A stretch of 64,000 nt of DNA from Candidatus Fraserbacteria bacterium. Lineage in GTDB: Bacteria > Bipolaricaulota > Bipolaricaulia > RBG-16-55-9 > JAJCYT01. The stretch spans positions 1 through 64,000 of the forward strand of contig JAJCYT010000031.1 in assembly GCA_029262795.1 (NCBI GenBank), given 5' to 3'. The notes under the pieces are model-generated. The model saw nothing but the letters and a program-made list of their open reading frames with translations, had not been told where the DNA came from and did no database searches. Positions 1 to 8,662 of this stretch are shown piece after piece (position 1 is the first letter of the stretch; the number at the start of each line of letters is the position of its first letter). Both the position numbers and the translations under genes were made by a program.

Positions 1-1
1 C

Positions 2-388
2 CTGTCCTTGAGTGACATCACAGCAACATTGGTGTCCGGCAACTTAACGTTGACGATTGTGGACGATGGTGGAGACTTGGACATCGATGAAACGACTTCT
101 GTGCTGTCTGTTGTGCTGAACCCGAATCAGAATCCTGCTGACTTTGTTATCACTTTGGAATCTGACAATGCAGGTTTGGCCGCAGCGTCCTTCAGCTTGG
201 GCATCAGCCGTGGTGCAATCAACTTGGACTCCACCACCACATTTAGTGGCAGTGGCAGCTTGAGTTGGTCCAGAACGAGCTTCAGCCTTGACGTAGACGG
301 TGGCGGCGGCATCAACTTTGGTGCTGACTTCTCCTACACCCCAACGGGTATGGGCACCACTTCCATCGCTCTGGGCATCACGTTCTAA
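2..388 (+). CDS. secreted beta-rich protein, C-terminal part only (cut by window start)
   Basis: This is the 3' end of a gene that begins before the window. The frame is open to base 2, and its first residues (LSLSDITATLVSGNL) align inside the complete neighbour at 544-1947 (LSLSQISVDIVSGNL), so the TTG at position 8 is not a real start. The last 128 residues match the neighbour closely, including NPNQNPADF and the terminal pattern DVDGGGGI-FGADFSYTP. It is a tandem paralogue of a repetitive, Gly/Ser/Asp-rich, probably all-beta secreted protein. Its function is unknown to me. A strong terminator follows. Confidence 0.8.
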   Translation: MSLSDITATLVSGNLTLTIVDDGGDLDIDETTSVLSVVLNPNQNPADFVITLESDNAGLAAASFSLGISRGAINLDSTTTFSGSGSLSWSRTSFSLDVDGGGGINFGADFSYTPTGMGTTSIALGITF

Positions 389-417
389 CAAACTAGAATC
401 TCCTTTTTAAGTCGAAT

Positions 418-462
418 TGAAGAGGCTTGCGTTCATTGAACGCAAGCCTCTTTCCTTTTTGT
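418..462 (+). terminator. Rho-independent terminator
   Basis: A perfect stem AGAGGCTTGCGTTC (421-434) pairs with GAACGCAAGCCTCT (438-451) and is followed by TTTCCTTTTT. It ends the truncated upstream gene. Confidence 0.85.
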
Positions 463-463
463 A

Positions 464-493
464 TTGACCTTGGCAGCTATTGGCAGTTATCAT
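464..493 (+). promoter_or_regulatory. possible promoter of the 544-1947 gene
   Basis: TTGACC (464-469) and TATCAT (488-493) are 18 bp apart, just after the terminator and about 50 bp before the start codon. The match to the sigma-70 consensus is moderate. Confidence 0.4.
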
Positions 494-543
494 TAAGAAA
501 AACTGGTTGGCATTTGTATAGGTCTACAAATTAGGAGGCTTTC

Positions 544-1947
544 ATGTCTAGAAGAATTCTCTCGGTTTTTCTAGCCGTAATGATTGTGGCTGGATTCGCA
601 GTATTGTCTAAAGCAGACGTCACAGGTAGTTTTGATCTGGATATTGCTCTTATCCCTGAAGGCGCTCAAACAGAAGCAGTAAAGTTTGATATCGACTTTC
701 AGGCCAATCTACAATTAAACATCACTCTGAGCGGCATCACTTTTGGTGCTGACTTAGGTTTTGGGGTGACTGGCGTTGAATTCGCCGTGCTCAGCCTCAC
801 CACCAACTTGGGTGCGTTGGCTGTATTCGACCAATTCGTTTTCGCTGAACCTTTTGGTTGTTTTAATTTTCCTGTGGGTGTGAGCAATTCAAGTGGTGGC
901 ATTGTCGGTCAGTGTTCCGGCCAAAATGTTGTTCCCATCGGTGATGGTGATGGCGACAATATCATCGACCGCGCTGTGGGTTTTGTAAAAAAACGAATTC
1001 AACTTGAATTAAATATCGCTGGCATTACCTTAACTAATTTAGCATTGTTTGAGGATGTGGATTTTCCGGACATTCAGGGAATTAATGCTTCTTCTGGTCT
1101 CAACGACCACGAACATGACCATTTTGACACGGTTACGCCATATTTTGTAGGTCAGATTAACAACGATATCGATGATCAAACCCCTACCTTTGGGTTTGGC
1201 GATGTGATTACTATCTCTGGCCAGACTGTTTCTGGGATCACCGTTTCTGGTGCTACTGCACTGTGTGCTTCTGGCAACAACTACATTAAGAAACGTTCTT
1301 GGGTGTATGAAGTCAACAGCGCATGTACAGCTGGTTTCGGCAACGGCACCACCCCATTGGAAGGTGGTGCAAAAACACCATTGCTGTTTGAGGAAGAAAC
1401 CTTGAGCATTAGTGGTATTGAAGTGGGTGGGGTAACAATTAATATTGACACCACTTTCCGCCCATTGGAACCTATTAGCAGCACGATTATAGCCACGACA
1501 AGTGTATTGGATTTGGCTGATATCACGGTTGTGTTCTCTTCCGACAACATTACAAACTTGTCCTTAAGCCAAATTTCAGTGGATATCGTATCGGGGAATT
1601 TGTCACTTTCATTGATCGATTTAGGTGGAGATTTGGACATAGACCTGAGTTTTGCCACCTTGTCTGTGGTATTGAATCCTAACCAGAATCCTGCTGATTT
1701 TGCCATTAGTTTAGTCTCTGTAGATGGCGTTGGTTTGGTACGTGCTGACTTTACGTTGGGCATCAGCCGTGGCAATATTAACTTGGATTCCACCACCCGA
1801 TTTAGTGGTGCTGATAATCTGAGCTGGGCTTCTACGAGCTTTAGTCTTGACGTGGATGGCGGCGGCGGTATCAGTTTTGGTGCCGACTTCTCTTACACCC
1901 CAACGGGTATGGGCACCACTTCCATTAGCTTAGGGGTCACGTTCTAA
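544..1947 (+). CDS. secreted beta-rich protein of the DVTGSFDLDI family
   Basis: 467 residues. A cleavable signal peptide (about 1-24, Lys/Arg then a hydrophobic stretch ending in SKA) precedes a mature start DVTGSFDLDI. The rest is Gly/Ser/Thr/Asp-rich with alternating hydrophobic residues, as expected of a large beta fold. Two cysteine pairs (around C104/C123 and C240/C259) and an NDHEHDHFD segment are shared with the paralogue at 13391-14764, suggesting disulfides and perhaps metal binding. AGGAGG at 533-538 supports this ATG. It is a tandem copy of the gene at 2-388 and has its own terminator. I recognise a recurring family style but no defined domain; a cell-surface or S-layer-like role is a guess. 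Confidence 0.8.
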   Translation: MSRRILSVFLAVMIVAGFAVLSKADVTGSFDLDIALIPEGAQTEAVKFDIDFQANLQLNITLSGITFGADLGFGVTGVEFAVLSLTTNLGALAVFDQFVFAEPFGCFNFPVGVSNSSGGIVGQCSGQNVVPIGDGDGDNIIDRAVGFVKKRIQLELNIAGITLTNLALFEDVDFPDIQGINASSGLNDHEHDHFDTVTPYFVGQINNDIDDQTPTFGFGDVITISGQTVSGITVSGATALCASGNNYIKKRSWVYEVNSACTAGFGNGTTPLEGGAKTPLLFEEETLSISGIEVGGVTINIDTTFRPLEPISSTIIATTSVLDLADITVVFSSDNITNLSLSQISVDIVSGNLSLSLIDLGGDLDIDLSFATLSVVLNPNQNPADFAISLVSVDGVGLVRADFTLGISRGNINLDSTTRFSGADNLSWASTSFSLDVDGGGGISFGADFSYTPTGMGTTSISLGVTF

Positions 1948-1980
1948 ATTAAAGAAACTGTATTTCGATTCAGTAAAACC

Positions 1981-2018
1981 AAAGAAGCTTCTGTTCACCG
2001 AACAGAAGCTTCTTTTTG
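1981..2018 (+). terminator. Rho-independent terminator
   Basis: AAGAAGCTTCTGTTC pairs with GAACAGAAGCTTCTT around a 3-nt loop (1997-1999), followed by TTTTTGTTT. Its position relative to the stop codon matches that of the terminator at 418-462, consistent with tandem duplication of the whole unit. Confidence 0.85.
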
Positions 2019-2067
2019 TTTAGAATCAGTGGCAGTTCTTTAAAAACTCCCATACACTAGAGTCAGT

Positions 2068-3078
2068 ATGAAAAAATGGATTTTTGTTGTTTTGGCCATT
2101 GTGGTATCTTCACTCACTGGCCTGTGGACACTGACCAATGGATTTCAAACTTTTACCCAGCCGAATACCAATGAATGGCAGTTGACATTGCCCAATACAT
2201 CCAAAAATCCAGTTCAGTATGAAATTGAATCCCCAACCACAGATTCAATTGAAACAGTACAACCATTCACCAAACCTGAAGCAGTCATTGAAGAAACCGT
2301 TGAAACAGACAAGGAAATAGCTGAAATGGAGGTAAGTCCAGAGATTGAGGCTGTCTCCCCCACAGTTTCTTTGCCGGAATCTGGCACATTGGTATTCCAG
2401 ATTCGTGGCAAAAATCAAGGCCAGGAAACCTATCAATTTTCACGACGACCAGGTGGTGGTTTTCAAGTATTTGCTGAAGGAAAGTTGAAAACTGAATTTT
2501 TTTTCATCCCATTCTCTCTAGCCTATCGGCAATTATTACACTTGGATGAGCAACTTCATCCAACACACTTCGTCATCGAATTGAAGGGGCCATTTGGGTT
2601 TGGAAATCAACACACCAGGGTCGAGTTGAGCAATTCTATAGCCACATTAAACTTCAGGCGCAAGCAAATTAATTTTTCAGTGCCCGATCAAAAACTGGCA
2701 ATTATCAACATGTTCAGCACGTTTTCACTGTTTCCACAGTTGTTTGAGTTAGGAGCCCCTTTGGCAACTTTCAGTGCGTTGGATGCTGGTGGATTTAATG
2801 AAAGTGGCATGGCTTTTAGCGGCAGCGAATATCGTTTGGGCCGCATGGCACTTCAAAGACTGAGTGATCTTCAACTTCAAACAGCTCAGGGCATCTTTTT
2901 TGCTCAACGATATCTGCTTAAGATTGCTGGCCCTCAGGATGATTATCAATTGCTTTTTTACGAAGGACGCTGGATCGGCGTGGTGGGTGAGGTTGCAGAT
3001 AATCTGGGTGGCCTTTTTATTGTATACCGATCTGATTTATATCCAGAAGGTTTCGAAATCCTCAGTGAACCTTTCTAA
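2068..3078 (+). CDS. membrane-anchored protein with Glu/Thr/Pro-rich linker, DUF3108-like
   Basis: 336 residues. An N-terminal hydrophobic segment (about 4-24) acts as signal or anchor. An acidic Glu/Thr/Pro-rich linker follows (about 60-105), then a beta-rich domain (about 108-336) starting LPESGTLVFQIRGKNQG. The layout (anchor, linker, antiparallel strands such as QVFAEGKLKTEFFF and HFVIELKG) resembles DUF3108-type envelope proteins, but the match is weak. No clear Shine-Dalgarno sequence precedes the ATG. It stands alone after the terminator of the upstream gene. Function unknown. Confidence 0.6.
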   Translation: MKKWIFVVLAIVVSSLTGLWTLTNGFQTFTQPNTNEWQLTLPNTSKNPVQYEIESPTTDSIETVQPFTKPEAVIEETVETDKEIAEMEVSPEIEAVSPTVSLPESGTLVFQIRGKNQGQETYQFSRRPGGGFQVFAEGKLKTEFFFIPFSLAYRQLLHLDEQLHPTHFVIELKGPFGFGNQHTRVELSNSIATLNFRRKQINFSVPDQKLAIINMFSTFSLFPQLFELGAPLATFSALDAGGFNESGMAFSGSEYRLGRMALQRLSDLQLQTAQGIFFAQRYLLKIAGPQDDYQLLFYEGRWIGVVGEVADNLGGLFIVYRSDLYPEGFEILSEPF

Positions 3079-3221
3079 ATAAATTTTTCTCTATGCATCT
3101 GATCAAACAATAGCACCCATAAAATGATATCTTGAAAACTTTGAGATTAAAATGCCAGGACGGTTGGGCTTGACATCCACTGACCTTTGGTTCATGTATA
3201 GATACCAGAACAGGAGCATGA

Positions 3222-4268
3222 ATGGCTGATATGTATTCAAGAATTACACAATTTTTACTGGGAGCTGCTTCATTTGTGATCATTGTGCTTGGGATGCAGA
3301 TGGCAGAATCCATTCTGGTCCCCTTCTTGCTCGCGTTGTTTTTGGCTGTGATCAGCGCATCCCCCTTTTTCTGGCTCAAACGACACAAAGTGCCGTCCTG
3401 GTTGGCCATGCTTCTGGTGATTTTTGTGGTGATTGCCTTTATGTCAGGGATCACTTTGTTGGTGGGCAATTCCGTGACGGAATTTTTGAATCAGGTCCCA
3501 CGATATCAAGAAAGCCTGATGGAACAAACACGTGATGTAGTTGTTATGCTAAAAGAGGTGGGTTTTGATATCTCCTTTAATGCTGTCACTGAGTTTTTCA
3601 ATCCGGGTACCATCATGCAGATATCGGCCAATGCCTTACAGACGTTGAGTAGCGTACTGACCAACGCGTTTCTCATTTTGATGATGGTCATCATCATGAT
3701 GATCGAATCGCTCAGTTTGCCAGACAAAATGCGGGCGGCGCTGAAAAACCCTAAGCCTTATCTGGAATTTATCGATAAATTCAATGACACCATCGAACAT
3801 TATATGATGATGAAAACGTCCCTTAACATTGTAACTGGGGTGTTGATCGCTGTATGGCTGAGCATTTTGGGCGTCGATTTCCCAATCCTCTGGGGTGTCT
3901 TGGCATTTTTATTAAACTATATTCCAAATTTTGGTTCTATCATTGCATCTGTCCCCGCCATTCTATTGGCGTTGGTAGATGGAGGAATTGGAATAGCAGC
4001 AGGCACTGGCGTTGGCTATATCGTGGTCAATGGCATCATGGGCAATGTAATCGAGCCTCGATTCATGGGGCGAACGATGGGGTTATCTATCTTGGTTGTG
4101 TTCCTCTCATTGGTGTTCTGGAACTGGGTACTGGGGCCAGTTGGCATGCTGCTGTCCGTGCCATTGACCATGACATTTAAAATTGCTCTGGAAGCCAGCC
4201 CACAAACGCGATGGATGGCGATTCTTTTGGATGATAAAGCGCCAGAAGAAACAGAAACTTCTAAATGA
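3222..4268 (+). CDS. AI-2E family transporter (PerM/TqsA-like permease)
   Basis: 348 residues with the typical layout of the family: an N-terminal hairpin of two membrane segments (about 10-60), another around 65-85, a long amphipathic middle (about 90-190) and C-terminal segments holding LLNYIPNFGSIIASVPA and VIEPRFMGRTMGLS, a conserved region of these permeases. Family members are implicated in autoinducer-2 export or Na+/H+ antiport; the substrate here cannot be read. The start follows CAGGAG at 3211-3216; an ATG four bases earlier is out of frame. Length is normal for the family. Confidence 0.9.
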   Translation: MADMYSRITQFLLGAASFVIIVLGMQMAESILVPFLLALFLAVISASPFFWLKRHKVPSWLAMLLVIFVVIAFMSGITLLVGNSVTEFLNQVPRYQESLMEQTRDVVVMLKEVGFDISFNAVTEFFNPGTIMQISANALQTLSSVLTNAFLILMMVIIMMIESLSLPDKMRAALKNPKPYLEFIDKFNDTIEHYMMMKTSLNIVTGVLIAVWLSILGVDFPILWGVLAFLLNYIPNFGSIIASVPAILLALVDGGIGIAAGTGVGYIVVNGIMGNVIEPRFMGRTMGLSILVVFLSLVFWNWVLGPVGMLLSVPLTMTFKIALEASPQTRWMAILLDDKAPEETETSK

Positions 4269-4285
4269 TTTTAGGCGAGATAAAA

Positions 4286-4371
4286 GGCTTCAATCCCCCA
4301 ACCTCCTTCGTCTAAAGGAACCCTCTAAAATCGAAAGGGGGCTACGATTGGATAATCGAAGTGAATTCTAA
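4286..4371 (+). repeat. dispersed GC-rich hairpin repeat, copy A (degenerate)
   Basis: The stretch begins GGCTTCAATCCCCCAACC, continues to AAAGGGGGCTACGATTGGA and ends near GAATTCTAAA. It aligns with copy B at 22769-22850 in its left arm, right arm and flanking GATTGGA...TTCTAAA, but carries extra bases in the middle. It lies just after the permease stop codon and downstream of the convergent gcvPB. Confidence 0.65.
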
Positions 4372-4420
4372 ATTGCAATTTAACTTTCTAAAAGAATCCT
4401 TATATCAAAAACAAATTGAG

Positions 4421-5860
4421 CTAAGCTCTTAAAATTAATTCCTTAGCGGCTTTTACATCATCCAATCGGCGCACTGGCGTGGTGTGTGGTGCTTCGAGCA
4501 ACACATTTACATCTTGTTTGCCTTCTTTAACGATGGCCTTGAGTGCGTCGATAAATTCGTCCAGTTCTTCTTTGGAAACCGTTTCTGTTGGTTCGATCAT
4601 CATGGCTTCGGGCACAATCAGTGGGAAGTAGATGCTTGATGGATGAATCCCATAATCCAGCAATCGCTTGGCAATATCGGTCATATGAGCACCTTCCACT
4701 GCGCCTCGCCCACTAAAGACCACTTCATGCATACAGGTTTCGTCATAAGGCAGATTAAACGTGTCTTTCAATCGCTCTTTGATGTAATTGGCATGCAACA
4801 CAGCGTGATCAGATACAGATTTAAGGCCATCCGATCCCAACATGCGAATGTAGGTGTAGGCACGAATCAACATGCCAAAGCTGCCATGAAATGCCTGCAT
4901 TTTGCCAATGCTATCTGGGCGATCAAAATCCAGACCATAAGTGCCATCGTCATGTTTCACAGCCACAGGCACTGGCAAATAAGGCGCAAGTTCAGCTACA
5001 ACCGACACAGGGCCGGAACCTGGGCCGCCTCCGCCATGAGGTGTAGAGAAAGTCTTATGTAAGTTATAGTGAACAATGTCAAAGCCCATGTCACCTGGGC
5101 GGGCATGGCCCAAAATCGCGTTGAGGTTGGCCCCATCCATGTAGCAGTAGCCGCCTGCATCATGAATAATTTGGGTGATTTCTAGAATATCTTCTTCAAA
5201 TAACCCCAGCGTGTTGGGGTTGGTGAGCATGAAGCCCGCGACAGTGTCATCAACATTGGCACGGAATGCTTCGAGATCCACCTTGCCATTTTTATTTGAT
5301 TTGGTTTCCATCACTTCAAAGCCACAAATCATGGCTGAGGCAGGGTTGGTGCCATGTGCGGAGTCTGGCAGGATGATTTTTGTGCGCTTGCCCAGCTCGC
5401 CACGTTTTTCCAGCGCCTTGCGAATAAGCATCATGCCAACCATTTCGCCTTGCGATCCGGCCGCTGGCTGAAGTGTAATTGCATCCATGCCTGCAGTCTG
5501 GCGCAGCATCTCACCTAAATCATACATCAAATGTAAAGACCCTTGTGAAAGTTCTTCACCCTGCCATGCGTGTGCATCGGCAAATCCTGCCAGGCGAGCC
5601 ATGTCTTCATTGATTTTTGGGTTGTACTTCATTGTGCAACTGCCCAATGGATAGAAGCCGTCTTCAACTCCATAATTCATTTTTGACAGTTTTGTATAAT
5701 GGCGGACCACTTCAATCTGACTGGATTCTGGAAGATTTGGCGCTTCCTTGCGCAAGAGGGCATCTGGAATGAGTGATTCAATCGGCTCTGTGGGCACATC
5801 GGCTTCGGGCAACCGATACCCAATCCGCCCTGGTACACTTTTTTCAAAAATAGTAGACAA
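4421..5860 (-). CDS. gcvPB: glycine dehydrogenase (decarboxylating), subunit 2 (P-protein, C-terminal half)
   Basis: 479 residues. This is the PLP-binding subunit of the split P-protein of the glycine cleavage system, which decarboxylates glycine and passes the aminomethyl group to the lipoyl arm of GcvH. K269 in NLHKTFSTPHGGGGPG is the expected PLP lysine, followed by the Gly-rich loop. Other family signatures include YPLGSCTMKYNPK and LQPAAGSQGEMVGMM. It lies 3 bp after gcvPA in the order gcvH-gcvPA-gcvPB, clearly one operon. gcvT is not in the window. Full length; cytoplasmic. Confidence 0.97.
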   Translation of the reverse strand: MSTIFEKSVPGRIGYRLPEADVPTEPIESLIPDALLRKEAPNLPESSQIEVVRHYTKLSKMNYGVEDGFYPLGSCTMKYNPKINEDMARLAGFADAHAWQGEELSQGSLHLMYDLGEMLRQTAGMDAITLQPAAGSQGEMVGMMLIRKALEKRGELGKRTKIILPDSAHGTNPASAMICGFEVMETKSNKNGKVDLEAFRANVDDTVAGFMLTNPNTLGLFEEDILEITQIIHDAGGYCYMDGANLNAILGHARPGDMGFDIVHYNLHKTFSTPHGGGGPGSGPVSVVAELAPYLPVPVAVKHDDGTYGLDFDRPDSIGKMQAFHGSFGMLIRAYTYIRMLGSDGLKSVSDHAVLHANYIKERLKDTFNLPYDETCMHEVVFSGRGAVEGAHMTDIAKRLLDYGIHPSSIYFPLIVPEAMMIEPTETVSKEELDEFIDALKAIVKEGKQDVNVLLEAPHTTPVRRLDDVKAAKELILRA

Positions 5861-5863
5861 TTT

Positions 5864-7201
5864 TTATGCCTCCTTGAGCGCACTGACCAATTGATCCAAC
5901 TCAGCGCGGGTCCGCTTTTCCGTCACCGTCAACAACAAACCATCATCAATACCACAAAGTTGAAGCGTGTCTGCACCCAACACCAGAAAACCTTTGGAAA
6001 CAAGCTTTTCTTTGGTGGCTTGCGGGTCGGACACCTGAATCACAAACTCGTTTAAGAACGGCCCATTAAACTTGGTTTCGATGCCTGCAGCATTGAGTTC
6101 TCTGGATAAATAATGGGCTTTTTGTGCGTTGAGTTCACCTTGTTGACGCAAGCCATGTTTGCCGATTAAGGACAAATAAATCGTTGTCCCCAAAGCCAGC
6201 AACGCCTGATTGGTACAAATATTTGAAGTGGCTTTGGCGCGACGGATGTGCTGTTCGCGTGCTTGCAGCGTCATCACATAACCAGTCTTGCCTTCTTTAT
6301 CCACAGTTTGACCGGCAAGACGCCCAGGCATTTGGCGGATGTATTGTTTTTGTGTGGCAAACATGCCAAGCATCGGGCCACCAAAGTTGGGGGCATGTCC
6401 CAAAGCCTGACCTTCACAGACCACAATATCGGCACCAAATTGCCCTGGTGGGGCCAATAAGCCCAATGACATCGGGTTGGCACTCACCACCAAGAACGCA
6501 TCGCCAATCATATCTTTTAATCCTGAAAGTTCTTCGATAACGCCTGTGAAGTTGGGCGATTGAACGATTAATCCAGCCAACGATTCTTGTGCCGCCTGTT
6601 TTACGGCAGCTCGATCCAATTGGCCTGTTTGTGGATCAAACGGTATTTCTATGAATTCATATTCTCTGGCCCACTGAAAGGTATTCAGCACCTGACGATG
6701 TGCAGGGTTAATGCTTTTGGCAATGGCAAAACGCTTTTTCTTTGTGACGCGTTCAGCCATCAACAAGGCTTCGGCCAAAGCGGACGCGCCGTCATACATC
6801 GAACTGTTGGCGACTTCCATGCCAGTGAGCTCACACACCATGCTCTGAAATTCAAACATCCAGGTGAGTGTGCCCTGCGACAGTTCTGCTTGATACGGCG
6901 TGTAACAGGTCAAAAACTCCTGACGCATCAACATATGGCCTACCGCGCTGGGCACATCGTGGTCGTAAAGGCCACCTCCCATAAAGGACACATATTGATC
7001 TGGATTGGCGTTTTCACTGGCCAACGCCTGCAACTGCTGTCGCGTTTCCAGTTCGGTCAGCGCAGGCAAATCCAGTGATTCAAAGCGAGCTTTGATTTCA
7101 TCAGGAATCCCTACAAACAATTCTTCAATAGAAGCTGCACCAATGGCATCAAGCATGGCCTGCCGGTCGGCGTCGGTGGCCGGAATGAATTCATGCATCA
7201 T
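5864..7201 (-). CDS. gcvPA: glycine dehydrogenase (decarboxylating), subunit 1 (P-protein, N-terminal half)
   Basis: 445 residues, the normal length of the alpha subunit of two-subunit P-proteins. Recognisable stretches are YTPYQAELSQGTLTWMFEFQ, NSSMYDGASALAEA and MPGRLAGQTVDKEGKTGY. It shares the aminotransferase fold but lacks the PLP lysine, which GcvPB supplies. Two adjacent ATGs (7201 and 7198) are possible starts, and neither has a strong Shine-Dalgarno, consistent with coupling to gcvH, whose stop is 3 bp upstream. Confidence 0.97.
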   Translation of the reverse strand: MMHEFIPATDADRQAMLDAIGAASIEELFVGIPDEIKARFESLDLPALTELETRQQLQALASENANPDQYVSFMGGGLYDHDVPSAVGHMLMRQEFLTCYTPYQAELSQGTLTWMFEFQSMVCELTGMEVANSSMYDGASALAEALLMAERVTKKKRFAIAKSINPAHRQVLNTFQWAREYEFIEIPFDPQTGQLDRAAVKQAAQESLAGLIVQSPNFTGVIEELSGLKDMIGDAFLVVSANPMSLGLLAPPGQFGADIVVCEGQALGHAPNFGGPMLGMFATQKQYIRQMPGRLAGQTVDKEGKTGYVMTLQAREQHIRRAKATSNICTNQALLALGTTIYLSLIGKHGLRQQGELNAQKAHYLSRELNAAGIETKFNGPFLNEFVIQVSDPQATKEKLVSKGFLVLGADTLQLCGIDDGLLLTVTEKRTRAELDQLVSALKEA

Positions 7202-7204
7202 GAG

Positions 7205-7585
7205 TTATGAACCAATAAATTCCTGATATGCAGCCACATCCATCAACCCGTCCATTTCGGAAAGATCGGCAGCTTTCACCTTGATGATCCAACCGTCACC
7301 ATAAGGTGCGTTGTTGATTAACTCAGGCTCATCTGCCAATTTCGTGTTGACCTCAGAAATTTCACCACTCAATGGCGTGTACACATCAGACACCGCTTTA
7401 ACAGATTCCACCACACCAAAGGTTTCATCCTGTTTTAATGCACGTCCCACTTCAGGCAATTCGACATACACCACATCACCCAATTCATCCTGTGCGTGGT
7501 CGCTGATGCCAATCACTGCAGTATCACCTTCAAGACGCACCCATTCGTGCTCTTTTGAATATTTAAGATCACTTGGAAATTCCAT
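7205..7585 (-). CDS. gcvH: glycine cleavage system H protein
   Basis: 126 residues. The lipoyl carrier of the glycine cleavage system, shuttling the aminomethyl group between the P, T and L proteins. The lipoylation site is K63 in VVESVKAVSDVY, and the N-terminus YSKEHEWVRLEG is typical. A strong Shine-Dalgarno (GGGAGG) precedes the start. First gene of the gcvH-gcvPA-gcvPB unit. The L protein may be the Lpd encoded at 49122-50507, since these organisms often share one. Confidence 0.97.
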   Translation of the reverse strand: MEFPSDLKYSKEHEWVRLEGDTAVIGISDHAQDELGDVVYVELPEVGRALKQDETFGVVESVKAVSDVYTPLSGEISEVNTKLADEPELINNAPYGDGWIIKVKAADLSEMDGLMDVAAYQEFIGS

Positions 7586-7746
7586 GCGTCCTCCCTTCGA
7601 AATGCTTCAAGTTTAGCATTTGAATGTTTTGCAAATCAAATGATTATCGCCCCAAGCGTATCTTCGTTTTTGCTCATTCGCAATGATAAGATACCTAATG
7701 AAGAAGTCATGCAATAAACCGCCCAATACTTTTAGCAGGAGGCTTG

Positions 7747-8070
7747 ATGCAAGCATTTGAACTCAATGACCTTTTAGATCAATACCAGCAAGCAGGAAAG
7801 CCCTATTATGAGTTCTTAAAAGTGCCGAATTTGAGCATGGGGCTTTACATCCTGAAAGCTGGCGAGAAAGATTTACAACACCCCCATGAGGAAGATGAAG
7901 TCTATTATGTGCTTCAAGGTCAGGCCATGATCCATGTGGATGGAGAAGATCGATCCGTGCAAGCAGGCTCAACCATTTACGTTGCTAAAAAAGCCATTCA
8001 TTATTTCCACTCCATCAGTGAAGATCTTCATTTGCTGGTCTTTTTTGCACCCGCAGAAAGCGAGGCATGA
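7747..8070 (+). CDS. small single-domain cupin protein
   Basis: 107 residues from the ATG at 7747, which sits 4 nt after AGGAGG (7737-7742); a TTG at 7744 is too close to the Shine-Dalgarno. One cupin barrel is visible: HPHEEDEVYYVLQG (metal-binding His and Glu residues), then GSTIYVAKKAIHYFHSI with a later His. Cupins of this size are metal-binding oxygenases, isomerases or binding proteins; the substrate cannot be told. The stop overlaps the start of the isochorismatase-fold gene, so the two are coupled. Confidence 0.85.
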   Translation: MQAFELNDLLDQYQQAGKPYYEFLKVPNLSMGLYILKAGEKDLQHPHEEDEVYYVLQGQAMIHVDGEDRSVQAGSTIYVAKKAIHYFHSISEDLHLLVFFAPAESEA

Positions 8071-8642
8071 TGCTGCCCGAAAATATTGCTTTGATTTTGA
8101 TTGATATTCAGCAAGGTTTTGACGATGCCGCTCATTGGGGGCCGCGAAACAATCCCAATGCTGAAGCCAACATGGCCAAACTGCTCAACGCATGGCGACA
8201 GGCAGGTCAACCCGTATTTCATGTCCAGCATTTATCAAAAGAATCGCAGTCACCACTACGTCCCAATCAACCTGGATGTGAATTTAAGCCTGAAGTTCAA
8301 CCACTGCCTGAAGAACCTGTGTTTCAAAAGCATGTCAACAGTGGCTTTATTGGTACAAGATTAGAAGTTGAACTGAAGGCGCTGGGTGTTGAAAACGTCG
8401 TTATCGTTGGGTTGACCACCAATCATTGCGTGTCCACCACAACTAGAATGGCTGGCAACCTTGGTTTCAAAACTTATGTGGTCGAAGATGCCACCGCCAC
8501 ATTTGACCTCAAAGGTCATGATGGCAATACTTATCCAGCAGCTCAAGTGCACACGATGGCCCTTGCCAGCTTGCACCAAGAGTTTGCTACAGTTTTGACA
8601 ACTCAAGTTGTATTAGATCAGTTGGGTGTCACATCGGTTTAA
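8067..8642 (+). CDS. isochorismatase-family cysteine hydrolase
   Basis: 191 residues. The catalytic triad of the family is visible: D13 in LILIDIQQGF, K88 in FQKHVNSGF, and C121 in TTNHCVSTT. Members hydrolyse amides, nicotinamide or isochorismate; the exact substrate is unclear. The start ATG overlaps the TGA of the cupin gene, with a second ATG directly after. It is the second gene of the long plus-strand run ending at 13386. Cytoplasmic, no signal peptide. Confidence 0.9.
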   Translation: MMLPENIALILIDIQQGFDDAAHWGPRNNPNAEANMAKLLNAWRQAGQPVFHVQHLSKESQSPLRPNQPGCEFKPEVQPLPEEPVFQKHVNSGFIGTRLEVELKALGVENVVIVGLTTNHCVSTTTRMAGNLGFKTYVVEDATATFDLKGHDGNTYPAAQVHTMALASLHQEFATVLTTQVVLDQLGVTSV

Positions 8643-8662
8643 AATCTCACGAGGGAGTCGCA

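Noticed and set aside
1281..1796. 171-codon antisense frame inside the 544-1947 gene
   Set aside because: The sense gene has a signal peptide, ribosome site and paralogues; the antisense frame has none of these.
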